From: Sphingomonas sp. ID1715 | Lineage (GTDB): Bacteria > Pseudomonadota > Alphaproteobacteria > Sphingomonadales > Sphingomonadaceae | DNA length: 64,000 nucleotides | Assembly: GCF_013044515.1 (NCBI RefSeq) | Contig: NZ_JABEPR010000004.1 | Location: 186,001 to 250,000, forward strand | Reading direction: 5' to 3' | In this document: positions 1 to 8,090 of the stretch, in pieces | How the letters are laid out: every line of letters starts with the position of its first letter | Position numbering within the stretch: position 1 is the stretch's first letter | Translations under genes and position numbers: made by a program | The notes under the pieces: generated by a model | Seen by the model: only the letters and a program-made list of their open reading frames with translations | Database searches by the model: none | Told to the model about the DNA's origin: nothing

Positions 1-1184
1 AGCGCGAGACCAAGCCCTGCATTGGCGAGGACCGATAGGGCGGGCCGGCCCATGGCGATCAGCCCGGCACTGCAGGGCGGCGCGACCAGCAGGATGGTGC
101 GCGCGGCTGCAAGCCAGATCATGACCGCAGCAGCATCGCCAAAGGCGCCGCCGCCCAGCAGGACAGCGATGTCGCGCGAGAAGAAGGCGAGAATGATCAG
201 GATCGGCACTGCCGAGCCGAGCGCTATCGCGATGCAACGCAGCAGCGCTCGCCGGAGCGCGCCGGAGCGGTCGCCTTGGGCGACGAGTTTTGCCAGTTCC
301 GAATAAGCGGCCTGGCCGAGGATCTGGGCAGGTTGGGCCAGCACGACGGTCGCTCGCTGGGCGATCGCGAACAGCCCGGCAGGCCCTGGACCCAGCGTCC
401 AGCCGATCGCGAGCGGCGCCAGCCGCGCCGAAAGGTCGGCAAAGGTCACATCCGCATTGGCTGCGAGCATGAACCGCCACAGGCCGGGCGTGTCGCTAGC
501 GACATTGGTGGGGCGCCCGACCAGTGGCGAGTGGCGAAGGCGCCGGCGCGCGACGACTGCCGCGATCGCCCAGAGCGTTGCCCATTCCGCAAGGGCGGCG
601 ATCAGCCAGGCGACAAGGAATCCTGTCAGTCCCCAGCCGGCCGCAGCGACCATTATCGCGCCAACCAGCCGCACCGCGGGCGCGACGGCGCTGTGATAGG
701 CGAGCAGGTCGAAGCGCCGCACCAGCTGGAGCAGGCCGGCCGGAGTGGTCCGTACGGCGCCCAACACCGCCAGGCTGTACGGGATCGCGAGTGCCTGAAC
801 GCCGAGGGGCCAGCCAAGGCTGGGGCCGATTATCGGGACCAGCGCTGCTGCGGCGATGATTGCGGCGGCGCCTGCGGCGAGTTCGACCGCTGCGGTAAAG
901 CGCAACAACCGGATGAGCCCGGCTTCATCATGGTCGGCCAGCGCCCGAGCGCCGTAGCGCACTACCGCGTGCCAGCCGGGGAAGCCGATGATCGCGCCTA
1001 TGACCACGACATAGCCATGAACGAGCACCAGCACGCCGTAGTCGGTGGGGCCGAGGGCACGCGCGGCAATGACCATGTAAATGAGGCTGAGGACGCCCGC
1101 CGCGGCCCTTCCGCCCAGCAGCAGCGCGAGGTTTCCGAAGATCCGGCGAACGATGCCCGCTCCTTGGGCGGCCGTTTCAGGCAA
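1..1184 (-). CDS. Polysaccharide flippase (Wzx/MATE-like), partial at left edge
   Basis: Membrane protein of the oligosaccharide/lipopolysaccharide flippase type, expected to move lipid-linked glycan across the inner membrane. Reading leftward from 1184, the protein shows many hydrophobic segments, and an N-terminal stretch with RRIFGNLALLLGGR followed by ARALGPTDYGVLVL is typical of the family (the ALGPxxYG motif). The C-terminus lies outside the window. No ATG is available at the 5' end. A TTG at 1184 overlaps the stop of the upstream phosphotransferase gene by 8 bases and has GGAG about 10 bases before it, so I take it as the start. It is the third gene of a translationally coupled operon. 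Family is fairly sure; substrate is unknown. Confidence 0.72.
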   Translation of the reverse strand, partial: MPETAAQGAGIVRRIFGNLALLLGGRAAAGVLSLIYMVIAARALGPTDYGVLVLVHGYVVVIGAIIGFPGWHAVVRYGARALADHDEAGLIRLLRFTAAVELAAGAAAIIAAAALVPIIGPSLGWPLGVQALAIPYSLAVLGAVRTTPAGLLQLVRRFDLLAYHSAVAPAVRLVGAIMVAAAGWGLTGFLVAWLIAALAEWATLWAIAAVVARRRLRHSPLVGRPTNVASDTPGLWRFMLAANADVTFADLSARLAPLAIGWTLGPGPAGLFAIAQRATVVLAQPAQILGQAAYSELAKLVAQGDRSGALRRALLRCIAIALGSAVPILIILAFFSRDIAVLLGGGAFGDAAAVMIWLAAARTILLVAPPCSAGLIAMGRPALSVLANAGLGLA

Positions 1185-2370
1185 TCCGCCAGCTCCCAGG
1201 GAGAGGCAAGGACCGCCCCCGCCGCGACAAATAGTCCAGGATGGCGCGTGCGCCCCTTGCCGACGACGGCTCGTCCTGAACGTCGAAGGTATAGTCGAAC
1301 AGCTCGCGCTGGACGGATGCGTAGCGAGGGGCGTGCTCTTCGCTGGCTGCGCGCAATCCGGATTCCAGCTCTGCGGCGTCGCTAATCACCGGTCCCGCTC
1401 GCCAATGGGCATAATTGGGATCGCCGTCATAGGAGACGTGATGGGCGTTCAGGAACAGCGCGGGGCGGGGGCGGCGCAAGAACTCATAGATCTGGCTGCT
1501 GACATCGCCCAGATAGATGTCGGCCGCATCGGTGTAGCTCATGTCGGTCGAAGCAGGACTGCCCAGATCGATATGGATGTTGGGCGCCTGGAAATACCTG
1601 CGGTCGAGATCACGGGGGCGGGCGATGCGAAGCCTGTCGATGCTCAGTGCCCAGCGCCGTTCGAACAGCATCACATGGGGCGCAAAGATCAGGTTGTAGC
1701 GATCGCTTGCAAGAAAGAAGTCGAGCACGCGCCGGCCCTGTGTGAACCAGGACGACAAATGCGGCGACACGTGCGGGTTATAGAGGACGGCCGGCCGGCC
1801 GGATGCCGCAAAAGGGAGCGTCGCCGGCGCGAGACGCCGCAGGTCGAATTTGGGATAGCCTGTGATGGTGATTCTGGCGGGTTCGACGCCTGCCTCGCCG
1901 ATCAGCCGATCGCGTATCTTGGGGCCTGCCGCCAGGATATGATCGAAGCGGCTCGCCTCGCGGCCAAAGCCGATTTTCCGGTCTCCTGCGCCATGGTCGG
2001 CGAGAATGATCGGGAGGTCCGACAGGCCATAGCGTGTTTTCAGCATCAGCGACGTGCGCTCGGTGACCACCAGCGCGTCGAGCGTTTCGAAGAACTCCAG
2101 ATTGTCGCGATAGACGAGCAGCTTGCGTGCGGGCAATGCGCGGCCCAGGCCCTGCTCGAGCAGCCGGGACGTGCGGGACGACAGCCCGAGGCGGAGTGGT
2201 GACAGCCACGGGTGACCGGCCGCGGCCCCTATGCGGCGGATTTCGTTTGCAAGCTTCTCGCTCGTTGCCGCGAGCACGACCTCGGCGTGTGGCAGCAGCG
2301 CGATCGCGATTGGCAGGCTATGCGCGATCTGATGAATCTGGTCGTGATTGAACAGGAATCCGACCCTCAT
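1177..2370 (-). CDS. CDP-glycerol glycerophosphotransferase-like transferase
   Basis: 397 aa protein resembling the TagB/TagF-type poly-alditol-phosphate transferases, which move a phospho-alditol from a CDP donor to a glycan. Supporting features are an N-terminal Rossmann-like half (MRVGFLFNHDQ), a central YNPHVSPHLSSW segment, and near the C-terminus ADIYLGDVSSQIYEF, which matches the family's D-x-SS acceptor/phosphate motif in position and character. It overlaps the upstream nucleotidyltransferase by ATGA and the downstream flippase by 8 bases, so the three are made together. The context (activated-sugar synthesis, transfer, flipping) fits surface glycan decoration with a phospho-alditol. 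The exact donor cannot be read from sequence, and a plain glycosyltransferase is the alternative. Confidence 0.65.
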   Translation of the reverse strand: MRVGFLFNHDQIHQIAHSLPIAIALLPHAEVVLAATSEKLANEIRRIGAAAGHPWLSPLRLGLSSRTSRLLEQGLGRALPARKLLVYRDNLEFFETLDALVVTERTSLMLKTRYGLSDLPIILADHGAGDRKIGFGREASRFDHILAAGPKIRDRLIGEAGVEPARITITGYPKFDLRRLAPATLPFAASGRPAVLYNPHVSPHLSSWFTQGRRVLDFFLASDRYNLIFAPHVMLFERRWALSIDRLRIARPRDLDRRYFQAPNIHIDLGSPASTDMSYTDAADIYLGDVSSQIYEFLRRPRPALFLNAHHVSYDGDPNYAHWRAGPVISDAAELESGLRAASEEHAPRYASVQRELFDYTFDVQDEPSSARGARAILDYLSRRGRSLPLPGSWRIA

Positions 2371-3239
2371 CGAGGCAAATCCGCGGCGCGGTCCGCATCG
2401 TACGGCTCGGGGATTGGTGTTCGCGCAGCCGGCGCGCCAGCAAGCGTGGAGCGACGCGCGAGGATGTCGGAAACGAGGGAGTAGTCGCTGAGCTTGTCGA
2501 CATCGATCGCCGCTTCGGGCGCGCTCAACTCGACCAGACGCGCATCGACGCCGAGCCTTTGCCCGGCCTGTGCGATCGCGTCGCGAAATCCGATCAGGCG
2601 CAGGATGGCGCGGAGCGCCAGCAGCGGCCCGAAATGCCAGAAGAGCCGGAACGCCTGTTTGCGGTCGCGCTCGGCGTTGCGCCAGAGTTCAAGCGCACTC
2701 GCCACACGTTCGTTCCTGAGCGCGAACAGATTGGCGCCTGAATAGGCGCCGTCAGCGAATTTGAGCCATGTGCGGGCTGTCTCCGGATAGCGGCGAAGCA
2801 CCGTTTCGCGTTCGACGGCGCCAATCGAGAGGTCGCCCTCCTCAGCGCCGGCGAGGAATTCCTCGACGATTTCCGGGGTCAGCAGCGCATGGTCCGCGGT
2901 CGTTACCAGCACGGGCCATCGGCATGACGGGCTCCGAAGGACAGCGCCGATGCTTTCCGCGATGCCCGCATGGCTGACGAAGCCAAGGACTCGCGGATCG
3001 GCGCCGAGGCGGTTGCCGGATTCGCGTATCAGCAGTTCCGGTTGCTGGGCGAGGATGATGACCCGGCCGATCTGCGGGACGCGCAGCAGGCATTTCGCGA
3101 CGCGCTCCAGCATTGTCGCGCCGTGAACGGGGATCAGCGCCTTGTAGCGTTGATTGAAGAAGCGCGCGAGGGGATCGGGCCCCGGCCGCTGACCGGCGAG
3201 CAGAATCGCTGTCCAAAGCTGTGCTTGTCCCGCCGCCAT
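2367..3239 (-). CDS. MobA-like NTP transferase domain protein
   Basis: 290 aa nucleotidyltransferase of the MobA/GlmU-N type. The N-terminus has ILLAGQRPGPDPLA followed by a conserved lysine in RYKALIPVHG, the usual nucleotide-binding loop and Lys. VLVTTADHALLT has the Asp-bearing metal site (family consensus D-x-P), with Ala-Asp-His here. Start ATG 3239 is preceded by AGGAGG at good spacing. First gene of the operon, with an ATGA overlap to the phosphotransferase. Inferred role: making the CTP- or UTP-activated alditol or sugar used by the next gene. It is unlikely to be molybdenum-cofactor MobA, because the neighbours are glycan genes. Confidence 0.68.
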   Translation of the reverse strand: MAAGQAQLWTAILLAGQRPGPDPLARFFNQRYKALIPVHGATMLERVAKCLLRVPQIGRVIILAQQPELLIRESGNRLGADPRVLGFVSHAGIAESIGAVLRSPSCRWPVLVTTADHALLTPEIVEEFLAGAEEGDLSIGAVERETVLRRYPETARTWLKFADGAYSGANLFALRNERVASALELWRNAERDRKQAFRLFWHFGPLLALRAILRLIGFRDAIAQAGQRLGVDARLVELSAPEAAIDVDKLSDYSLVSDILARRSTLAGAPAARTPIPEPYDADRAADLPR

Positions 3240-3382
3240 TGAGCCGCCTCCTGATCAGAGACGGCGCACCATGATTTATCCGCAGCCCGTCATTGGCAGG
3301 AGAGGACGGTAATGAAGAGGCGAGCCGGACGAATGCCCGCTGGCCTTGGTGCGACGGCCACCTCTGCCACGAGTAGAGCCAG

Positions 3383-3823
3383 CTAGCCCTGATCGCGCGC
3401 GCTGCGTTGGTCGACTTGACCCGTCACCGTGAACAGAAAGGATCCCGACCAGGCCAAGAGCAGGATGCCGTTCAGCGAGCCGATGCTGGTGATCAGCCGG
3501 ATCGCGCCATGGGGCAGGATGTCGCCATTGCCGAGCGAGGAGTAGGTTTCCGCGGCGAAGTAGACGAGCGTCAGCGGAGTCAGCTTCACGCCCGTGATTG
3601 AACCCAGGTGCAGCGGGCCCAGCGCGATCTCATAGATGCAGGCGTAGAGCAGGACTTCGACGACATGAGCCGCGATGACCAAGGAGAGCACCGTCGGCAC
3701 GATCAGGTGGGGATGGTGGTGCAACCTGGAGAGTCGCCCAACCGCCTTCAGCGACTCATAGTGGAAGATCGTCGTTCCGACGACGGCAAGATAGGCGATG
3801 AAGACAGCAATCAGGACCGTCAT
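3383..3823 (-). CDS. Two-helix ion channel family protein
   Basis: 146 aa membrane protein with an N-terminal helix (VLIAVFIAYLAVVGT), a second helix around VPTVLSLVIAAHVVEVLL, a pore-like loop and a C-terminal helix (GSLNGILLLAWSGSFLF). The loop TYSSLGNGDI takes the place of the potassium selectivity filter TxGYGD: Gly-Asp is kept but Tyr is Asn. I use ATG 3823 because the following residues form the first helix; upstream in-frame sequence looks non-coding. It is a single gene facing away from its right neighbour. Ion selectivity is not predictable from this filter. Confidence 0.65.
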   Translation of the reverse strand: MTVLIAVFIAYLAVVGTTIFHYESLKAVGRLSRLHHHPHLIVPTVLSLVIAAHVVEVLLYACIYEIALGPLHLGSITGVKLTPLTLVYFAAETYSSLGNGDILPHGAIRLITSIGSLNGILLLAWSGSFLFTVTGQVDQRSARDQG

Positions 3824-4206
3824 TTCAGAGTGACAGCATCGCATTTGGGTGACCGCGATGCCCAGGGAAGCTTTTTCCCCGCTGCGCTGCAGATGGACAC
3901 AGGGGATGCAGATTGCCCGCTGATGTGTGTCGGTTGGCAAGCATTGAGCGAAGATATTCTGGCTGCGTCTGCAATCTCGGACTCCGCGGCCGGCTCGGCG
4001 CAGCGGGCGCCACGGGCTTGCTGGCAGGCCGGTCGGATCGGCCATTGTGCCCGGACAAATGTCGCGAAGCTGAACGCGGGCGCGGCTGGGCGCATCCGTG
4101 CCGCAGATCGATATCGACAGGCGAGGCGAGCGTTGTCGCTCGACGCACGCTGGCGGTCCCGGTAATCAGCGGTCTTGCCGGTGGCGGTTCGGGTGGAGGG
4201 ATGCGC
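3824..4206. other. Intergenic gap, nothing recognised
   Basis: About 380 bases between two divergently oriented genes. Several open frames exist here, but their peptides look like GC-driven noise (rich in Arg, Ala, Cys) and have no ribosome site. Promoters for both flanking genes must lie here; I cannot place them with confidence. Confidence 0.4.
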
Positions 4207-4506
4207 GTGCGCAGATTCTATTTCGATCTGGTCGAGGGCAACCAGGTCCTTGTGGATTTCGAAGGCCAGTTTCTGACCGATATCGCTGCCGCGAGAGAGG
4301 CAGCGGTCAGAACGATCAGGGACCTTTTGGGGGAAGCAGCACGGCGCGGCCTGATCTCGCTCGATGGGTTTATCCGGATCCGCGGAGCCGGAGCTCAGAT
4401 TGCCGCGATTGTCGCCTTCAGCGAAGCGGTAACGGTAGTGAGCGACTGCACGGCCCAGAGCGAGTGGAATGCGCGCCTACGCCGGACCATTGTCCTGGCC
4501 GGTTGA
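4207..4506 (+). CDS. DUF6894 family protein
   Basis: 99 aa cytoplasmic protein with the DUF6894 signature: a start like xRRFYFDLVEGN, then an acidic loop and a helix AAREAAVRTIRDLL. This family is common in alphaproteobacteria, often in several copies, and its function is unknown. Start choice: GGTGGAGGG sits directly against ATG 4201, too close to work, but is 7 bases from GTG 4207, which also gives the family's usual N-terminus. ATG 4201 would add two residues. No clear operon partner. Confidence 0.72.
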   Translation: MRRFYFDLVEGNQVLVDFEGQFLTDIAAAREAAVRTIRDLLGEAARRGLISLDGFIRIRGAGAQIAAIVAFSEAVTVVSDCTAQSEWNARLRRTIVLAG

Positions 4507-4733
4507 CGGACACGCTCAGCTTGAGTCTTTGAAGCTGCCAAGCCTAGCCGTGGCTGGAGATGGGGGGACGGCGTCGCAGGCGAAAATGGGGCGGGGTTCG
4601 CGGGCCTGGCGTCCCCGTGAAGCTCGCGACGACTAAGGCGCCGAACGCGGGTCGCGTCCTCGCGAAAACGTCAAGGGGCGAATATCGCGACGGGACGGCT
4701 AGCGGAGGGGGCGAGGGCCGCCACGGCGGGCGG

Positions 4734-5174
4734 TCACTGGGACCAAATGCCGATCAGCGCTGCGACCGACATCATTGCCAGGAAACCGCTGAAGCCGACC
4801 AGCAGCCATGAGGGCAAGGTCCTGGTGTCGGGTCGGGGCGGAGGCACGCTGCGATCGATCTGCCGCCAGACCGCGGCAAGAAAGCAGAAGATCGAGAACA
4901 CGATCAGCACGAGCGTGGCGGCAAAGATCAGCCAGTCGGCGACGAGATCCTGGAGCAGGGCCTTGGTTCCGATGCCCGCGGCGAGGGCGGCGAGCCCGGT
5001 TCGGATCCAGGCGGCATAAGTCCGCTCGGCGGCCAGCACCGTCCGGTCGGCGGCGAGTTCGGTGCGCCGATCGGCGCTATCGACCTGCTGTACCGCGCTT
5101 TTTTCGAGCTTGCCCGCGCTCGCGGCGAGTTTCGCTTGCGCCGCGGCAGCCCGCTTTTCTGGTTCAGCGTTCAT
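4734..5174 (-). CDS. DUF202 (YidH-like) membrane protein
   Basis: 146 aa. An N-terminal cytoplasmic Ala/Lys/Glu-rich helix of about 55 residues is followed by the DUF202 core: LAADRTVLAAERTYAAWIR is the family's hallmark (LAxERTxLAWxRT). Three membrane helices follow, around TGLAALAAGIGTKALL, WLIFAATLVLIVFSIFCF and LLVGFSGFLAMMSVAALIG. Function of the family is unknown. ATG 5174 gives the normal length; ATG 5204 would add ten residues, and neither has a strong ribosome site. Encoded alone. Confidence 0.75.
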   Translation of the reverse strand: MNAEPEKRAAAAQAKLAASAGKLEKSAVQQVDSADRRTELAADRTVLAAERTYAAWIRTGLAALAAGIGTKALLQDLVADWLIFAATLVLIVFSIFCFLAAVWRQIDRSVPPPRPDTRTLPSWLLVGFSGFLAMMSVAALIGIWSQ

Positions 5175-5204
5175 GGATGAGCGCGCCGGCTGGTCATTGC
5201 GCAC

Positions 5205-5591
5205 TCGAACGAGGGCCGAAACGGCTGGTTCCAGAGCCCGCCAGTGGCCACCGCTCGGTTCGGCAATGCTCGGCCCAGGGGGCTCGCTACGGCGCTTGGG
5301 AATTGTCGATCTCCGACGGGCGCGCGGTTTTGACCGTTACCGGGCTCGTCCTTTAGCGACGAGCCCGGCCCTTCTCTATTCGGGCTTCTTGCCGTGACCT
5401 TTCAGCCAGGCTGCAGTTCGACGTTCGGACCTACGACAGGTGACAGTTCAACAGGCCATGAAAGCGCGCGCTCGGTGGAGGCATCTGCACGCCGAATCCG
5501 CGATTGTGAAGGCGCGAGGCGGAACAGCGGGGCGCTCGACGTGAGCCATTCAGCAGGTTAGCGGATGCGCTTCTATAGAAGGGAGTAGGAC
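5205..5591. other. Intergenic gap with a terminator hairpin and a gene remnant
   Basis: About 390 bases between DUF202 and HU. It contains a strong hairpin at 5340-5368. Reading leftward into that hairpin on the minus strand is a short frame ending ERRTAAWLKGHGKKPE-stop (stop near 5379) that has an upstream stop and no start codon. This looks like the surviving 3' end of a lost gene with its terminator. The promoter for the HU gene should be in the right half. Confidence 0.4.
5340..5368. terminator. Strong hairpin, terminator-like
   Basis: Perfect 11-bp stem (CCGGGCTCGTC pairing with GACGAGCCCGG) and a 7-base loop, followed on the plus strand by a pyrimidine-rich stretch (CCCTTCTCT). No intact gene ends into it from the left on the plus strand. 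On the minus strand the short remnant frame described for this gap ends just before it. Confidence 0.5.
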
Positions 5592-5867
5592 ATGAACAGC
5601 TCGGATCTCGCGCTGAAAGTGGCAGACCAGGCCAACGTCTCGAAAGCTCAGGCGAAGGCGATCGTCGACCAGGTGTTCGCGGCGATAGGGGAAGCCGCTA
5701 CGACTGGAAATGAGGTCTCGATCCCGGGATTTGGCAAATTCAAGGTCAAGCATAGCGCGGCGCGCCAGGGCCGCAATCCTCGCACCGGCGATCCGATGGA
5801 CATTGCCGCGTCGAAAAAGTTGACGTTCACGCCGGCGCTGGCGCTCAAAACCAAACTCAACGGCTGA
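5592..5867 (+). CDS. HU family DNA-binding protein
   Basis: 91 aa histone-like nucleoid protein, normal HU length. It starts MNSSDLALKVADQANVSK (helical dimer core), has the GFGKFKVKHSAARQGRNPRTG segment carrying the conserved GxF and the arm with R-x-GRNPxTG that inserts into the DNA minor groove, and ends with the FTPALALKTKLN helix. ATG 5592 has GGGAG upstream at good spacing. It is followed by a strong terminator, so it is monocistronic. It probably acts as a chromosomal architectural protein; a second HU copy elsewhere is likely in such genomes. Confidence 0.93.
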   Translation: MNSSDLALKVADQANVSKAQAKAIVDQVFAAIGEAATTGNEVSIPGFGKFKVKHSAARQGRNPRTGDPMDIAASKKLTFTPALALKTKLNG

Positions 5868-5875
5868 TAAGTCCG

Positions 5876-5902
5876 GCGCGCGAGGCTGTCAGCCTCGCGC
5901 GC
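5876..5902. terminator. Bidirectional terminator between HU and the nucleotidyltransferase
   Basis: Perfect 12-bp stem (GCGCGCGAGGCT with AGCCTCGCGCGC) and a 3-base GTC loop, 9 bases after the HU stop and 6 bases before the end of the convergent gene. No clean T-run, but the stem is very stable. Confidence 0.7.
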
Positions 5903-5907
5903 GATCT

Positions 5908-6825
5908 TCAGGCAACCGACCTTTGTTCGAGTGCTGCCAGCCGCTCCTCGCAAGCGGCGCGGACCAACTCCTGCAGGACGGCGATGCGCTCGCCGATCCA
6001 CTTCAGTTCTTCAGGCCTGATTTTGTAGTGTGGCGAATAGCGGGCCTCGACGTAGGCGCGCCGCAGCAGCTCGAAGCAGCGCTGCCCGAATCTGGTGCCG
6101 CGCGGCCATGCTTCGATCAGCCGCAGGTCGTGGCTTTCGGCCTGCGAACGCAGGAAATTGAGCTTATGCGACTTCGGGCTGTAGAGCGTGAGCGTCAGCA
6201 AGGCGCAGTGATACAGACGCTCGGCAGCTTGATGAAACAGGAATGCCGCGTCGCGGCTCTTGCCGTTAGCGACGTAAAAATCCGCCCCCATCCTGGCGCT
6301 CGACGCCTGTTCGAACCAGTAATCGAAATTGTTCTTCGCCTCCTTCCGCTGCTCGTCCGGCGACAAGGGCTTTGGCGGCTCAAGGTCATGGCCCTCCATT
6401 TCGTACAGCGCGATCCCGTCGCGGACTATATCGACGAAGAAAGGTCGACCACGCTGAAGCTGAGTGTTCACGTCGGCGATCGAGTGGACGATGAAGCTGG
6501 CGGGCGCGGTCAGCCGGTGGGTGACGCTATATTCGCGCAGGAGGTGATCGTCGGCCTTCGCCCAATATTCGAGCGTGTCGGTGAGCCTGTCGTGGTTGAC
6601 CACGACCAGCAGGTCGTAATCGGAAACATAGCCGCCGACCGGATCATGAATCCAGTCGCCGCGCGCATAGCTGCCATACAGGATCATTTTGAGAATACGG
6701 CCCTGCTTCTTCCACGCTTGGGTGCCCAAGCGGATTGCATCATCGAACTCCTCGAACAGAATTCTTCGAACCCGCTCCAACTCGCGCTGCTTGGCGACGG
6801 GCAGATGATCGAGGTCGGTGCGCAT
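5908..6825 (-). CDS. Nucleotidyltransferase-HEPN fusion protein
   Basis: 305 aa. The N-terminal half is a minimal nucleotidyltransferase: YGSYARGDW at about residues 51-59 (the GSxARGD motif), then SDYDLLVVV carrying the paired catalytic aspartates. The C-terminal half is a HEPN helical domain (AFLFHQAAERLYHCALL, and EARYSPHYKI near the end). Separate MNT and HEPN proteins form toxin-antitoxin pairs where the MNT part modifies the HEPN RNase; this fused form is widespread and its role is less clear. There is an insertion of about eight residues between GD and DxD. ATG 6825 starts the conserved part. Single gene, convergent with HU. Confidence 0.78.
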   Translation of the reverse strand: MRTDLDHLPVAKQRELERVRRILFEEFDDAIRLGTQAWKKQGRILKMILYGSYARGDWIHDPVGGYVSDYDLLVVVNHDRLTDTLEYWAKADDHLLREYSVTHRLTAPASFIVHSIADVNTQLQRGRPFFVDIVRDGIALYEMEGHDLEPPKPLSPDEQRKEAKNNFDYWFEQASSARMGADFYVANGKSRDAAFLFHQAAERLYHCALLTLTLYSPKSHKLNFLRSQAESHDLRLIEAWPRGTRFGQRCFELLRRAYVEARYSPHYKIRPEELKWIGERIAVLQELVRAACEERLAALEQRSVA

Positions 6826-7363
6826 GGGAGCGATTTTAGCGGGGATGATCAGGAAGGCCAGCGCGCCGGACGCACTGCTGAAGCTGAACGGTTCAGAACC
6901 CATAGGGCCAGAAACGCAACAGGCAGTAGACGTTATTGAAGTCTGTCATGACCACGAGCCGAATGGGCCGCATACCCCGATCGGACGGGGTCCACTTTCC
7001 TGAGGTGTCTGCAAGAGATTGAAAATGAGATGAAGGCCGTCTCGTCCGATATGGTCCGAACAGAGATTGCGAGCGCGCAGCCGATCTCCGTGGTCCAGTT
7101 CGCACCATAGGCGAAATGCGTGTCCGAGGCCGCCCGAAGCCGGCGTGCCCGGACGCCTTTGAGCTTTACGGGAGACCTTTGCGGCTGGAAGAATGCAGGC
7201 GATCCTAAATGGCCTCCGCACGGGGCGACCAAGCCGCCACGCGAGCCGTGATGGCTGGCCGGATGCGTCTCGCCCTGCAAGGATGGCATGGCGCGAGCAT
7301 GGATGAGGGGGATGCCTCGCTGCTGCGTATGTCCGTTGAAGCACTTTGCCCGGGAGACGCCGA
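6826..7363. other. Intergenic gap, possible decayed sequence
   Basis: About 540 bases. Minus-strand frames here overlap each other and give peptides with no recognisable domain and no ribosome sites. The stretch around 6970-7110 could be decayed mobile-element sequence, but I see no terminal repeats or transposase motif. Confidence 0.35.
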
Positions 7364-7891
7364 ATGCCCGTTTCACTCAACGACTTGGCCCGACGCAACA
7401 TCGTTCTAGGTGGACTCGCTATGGGCGGCCTTGCGCTGGCAGGGTGCTCCCCTGAGGAGCGGCGAGGCTCCTTCGGCGGCACAAACACGGCGATGGCGGG
7501 ACCGGATGAAGGGCGGAAAACCGCGGCAATGACGGTTTATCGCGACCCGAGCTGCGGCTGTTGCGAAGCCTGGGCCGCTATTGCCCGAAATGCCGGCTAT
7601 CAAGTCGCCCTGCTCGACGATGCGAACATGGCCTCGGTCAAGCGCAGGTTGGGAGTTCCGGCGCAGCTCTCCTCCTGCCACACGGCGGTGGTGGGCAATT
7701 TTGTCGTCGAAGGACATGTGCCGCTTGCCCAGGTGGACAGGCTACTTCGGGAGCGGCCCGACGGTGTCAGGGGCATCGCCGTCCCGGGGATGCCGATAGG
7801 CTCGCCTGGAATGGAATCGCCCGATGGCGCCAAGGACCCGTTTCAGGTCTTTGTGTTCGACCGGGAGGGGCGGACCTCCGTCTTTGCCTGA
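7364..7891 (+). CDS. DUF411 lipoprotein, copper-associated
   Basis: 175 aa exported protein. N-terminus has an RR-containing n-region, a hydrophobic helix and a lipobox LAGC, so it should be a periplasm-facing lipoprotein. The DUF411 domain begins at MTVYRDPSCGCCEAWA: the CGCC cysteines are the expected metal site, with a further SSCHTAVVGNFVVEGHVP motif. DUF411 proteins usually sit with copper and heavy-metal efflux genes, and a Cus-type operon lies about 1.8 kb downstream. ATG 7364 is chosen because GGGAG precedes it; ATG 7346 would add six residues. The metal bound has not been shown for this protein. Confidence 0.85.
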   Translation: MPVSLNDLARRNIVLGGLAMGGLALAGCSPEERRGSFGGTNTAMAGPDEGRKTAAMTVYRDPSCGCCEAWAAIARNAGYQVALLDDANMASVKRRLGVPAQLSSCHTAVVGNFVVEGHVPLAQVDRLLRERPDGVRGIAVPGMPIGSPGMESPDGAKDPFQVFVFDREGRTSVFA

Positions 7892-8090
7892 GGTAAGGAC
7901 CCCAGGCGCGGCATTCGAGTGCATGATGTTCGGGAACGGTCTCCGCACGTCCGTGAGAGCAACAAAAAATGGCGAATCCCAACCTCGTCGGGCCCCAGAC
8001 TTACGCGTTGCTTTAACGCCGCGCGTGGAGACGCTTGACCAGTTCAGCCGCCAGCGCGTGCGTCTTCCCTCGGTCCATTTGTGAAGCAAA

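Noticed and set aside
276-1385. 369-codon plus-strand frame over the flippase
   Set aside because: The minus-strand reading gives a membrane protein with family motifs and operon overlap; the plus frame is charged and featureless.
6933-7376. Minus-strand frames in the gap as an insertion-sequence remnant
   Set aside because: No transposase motif, no inverted ends and no target duplication could be seen.
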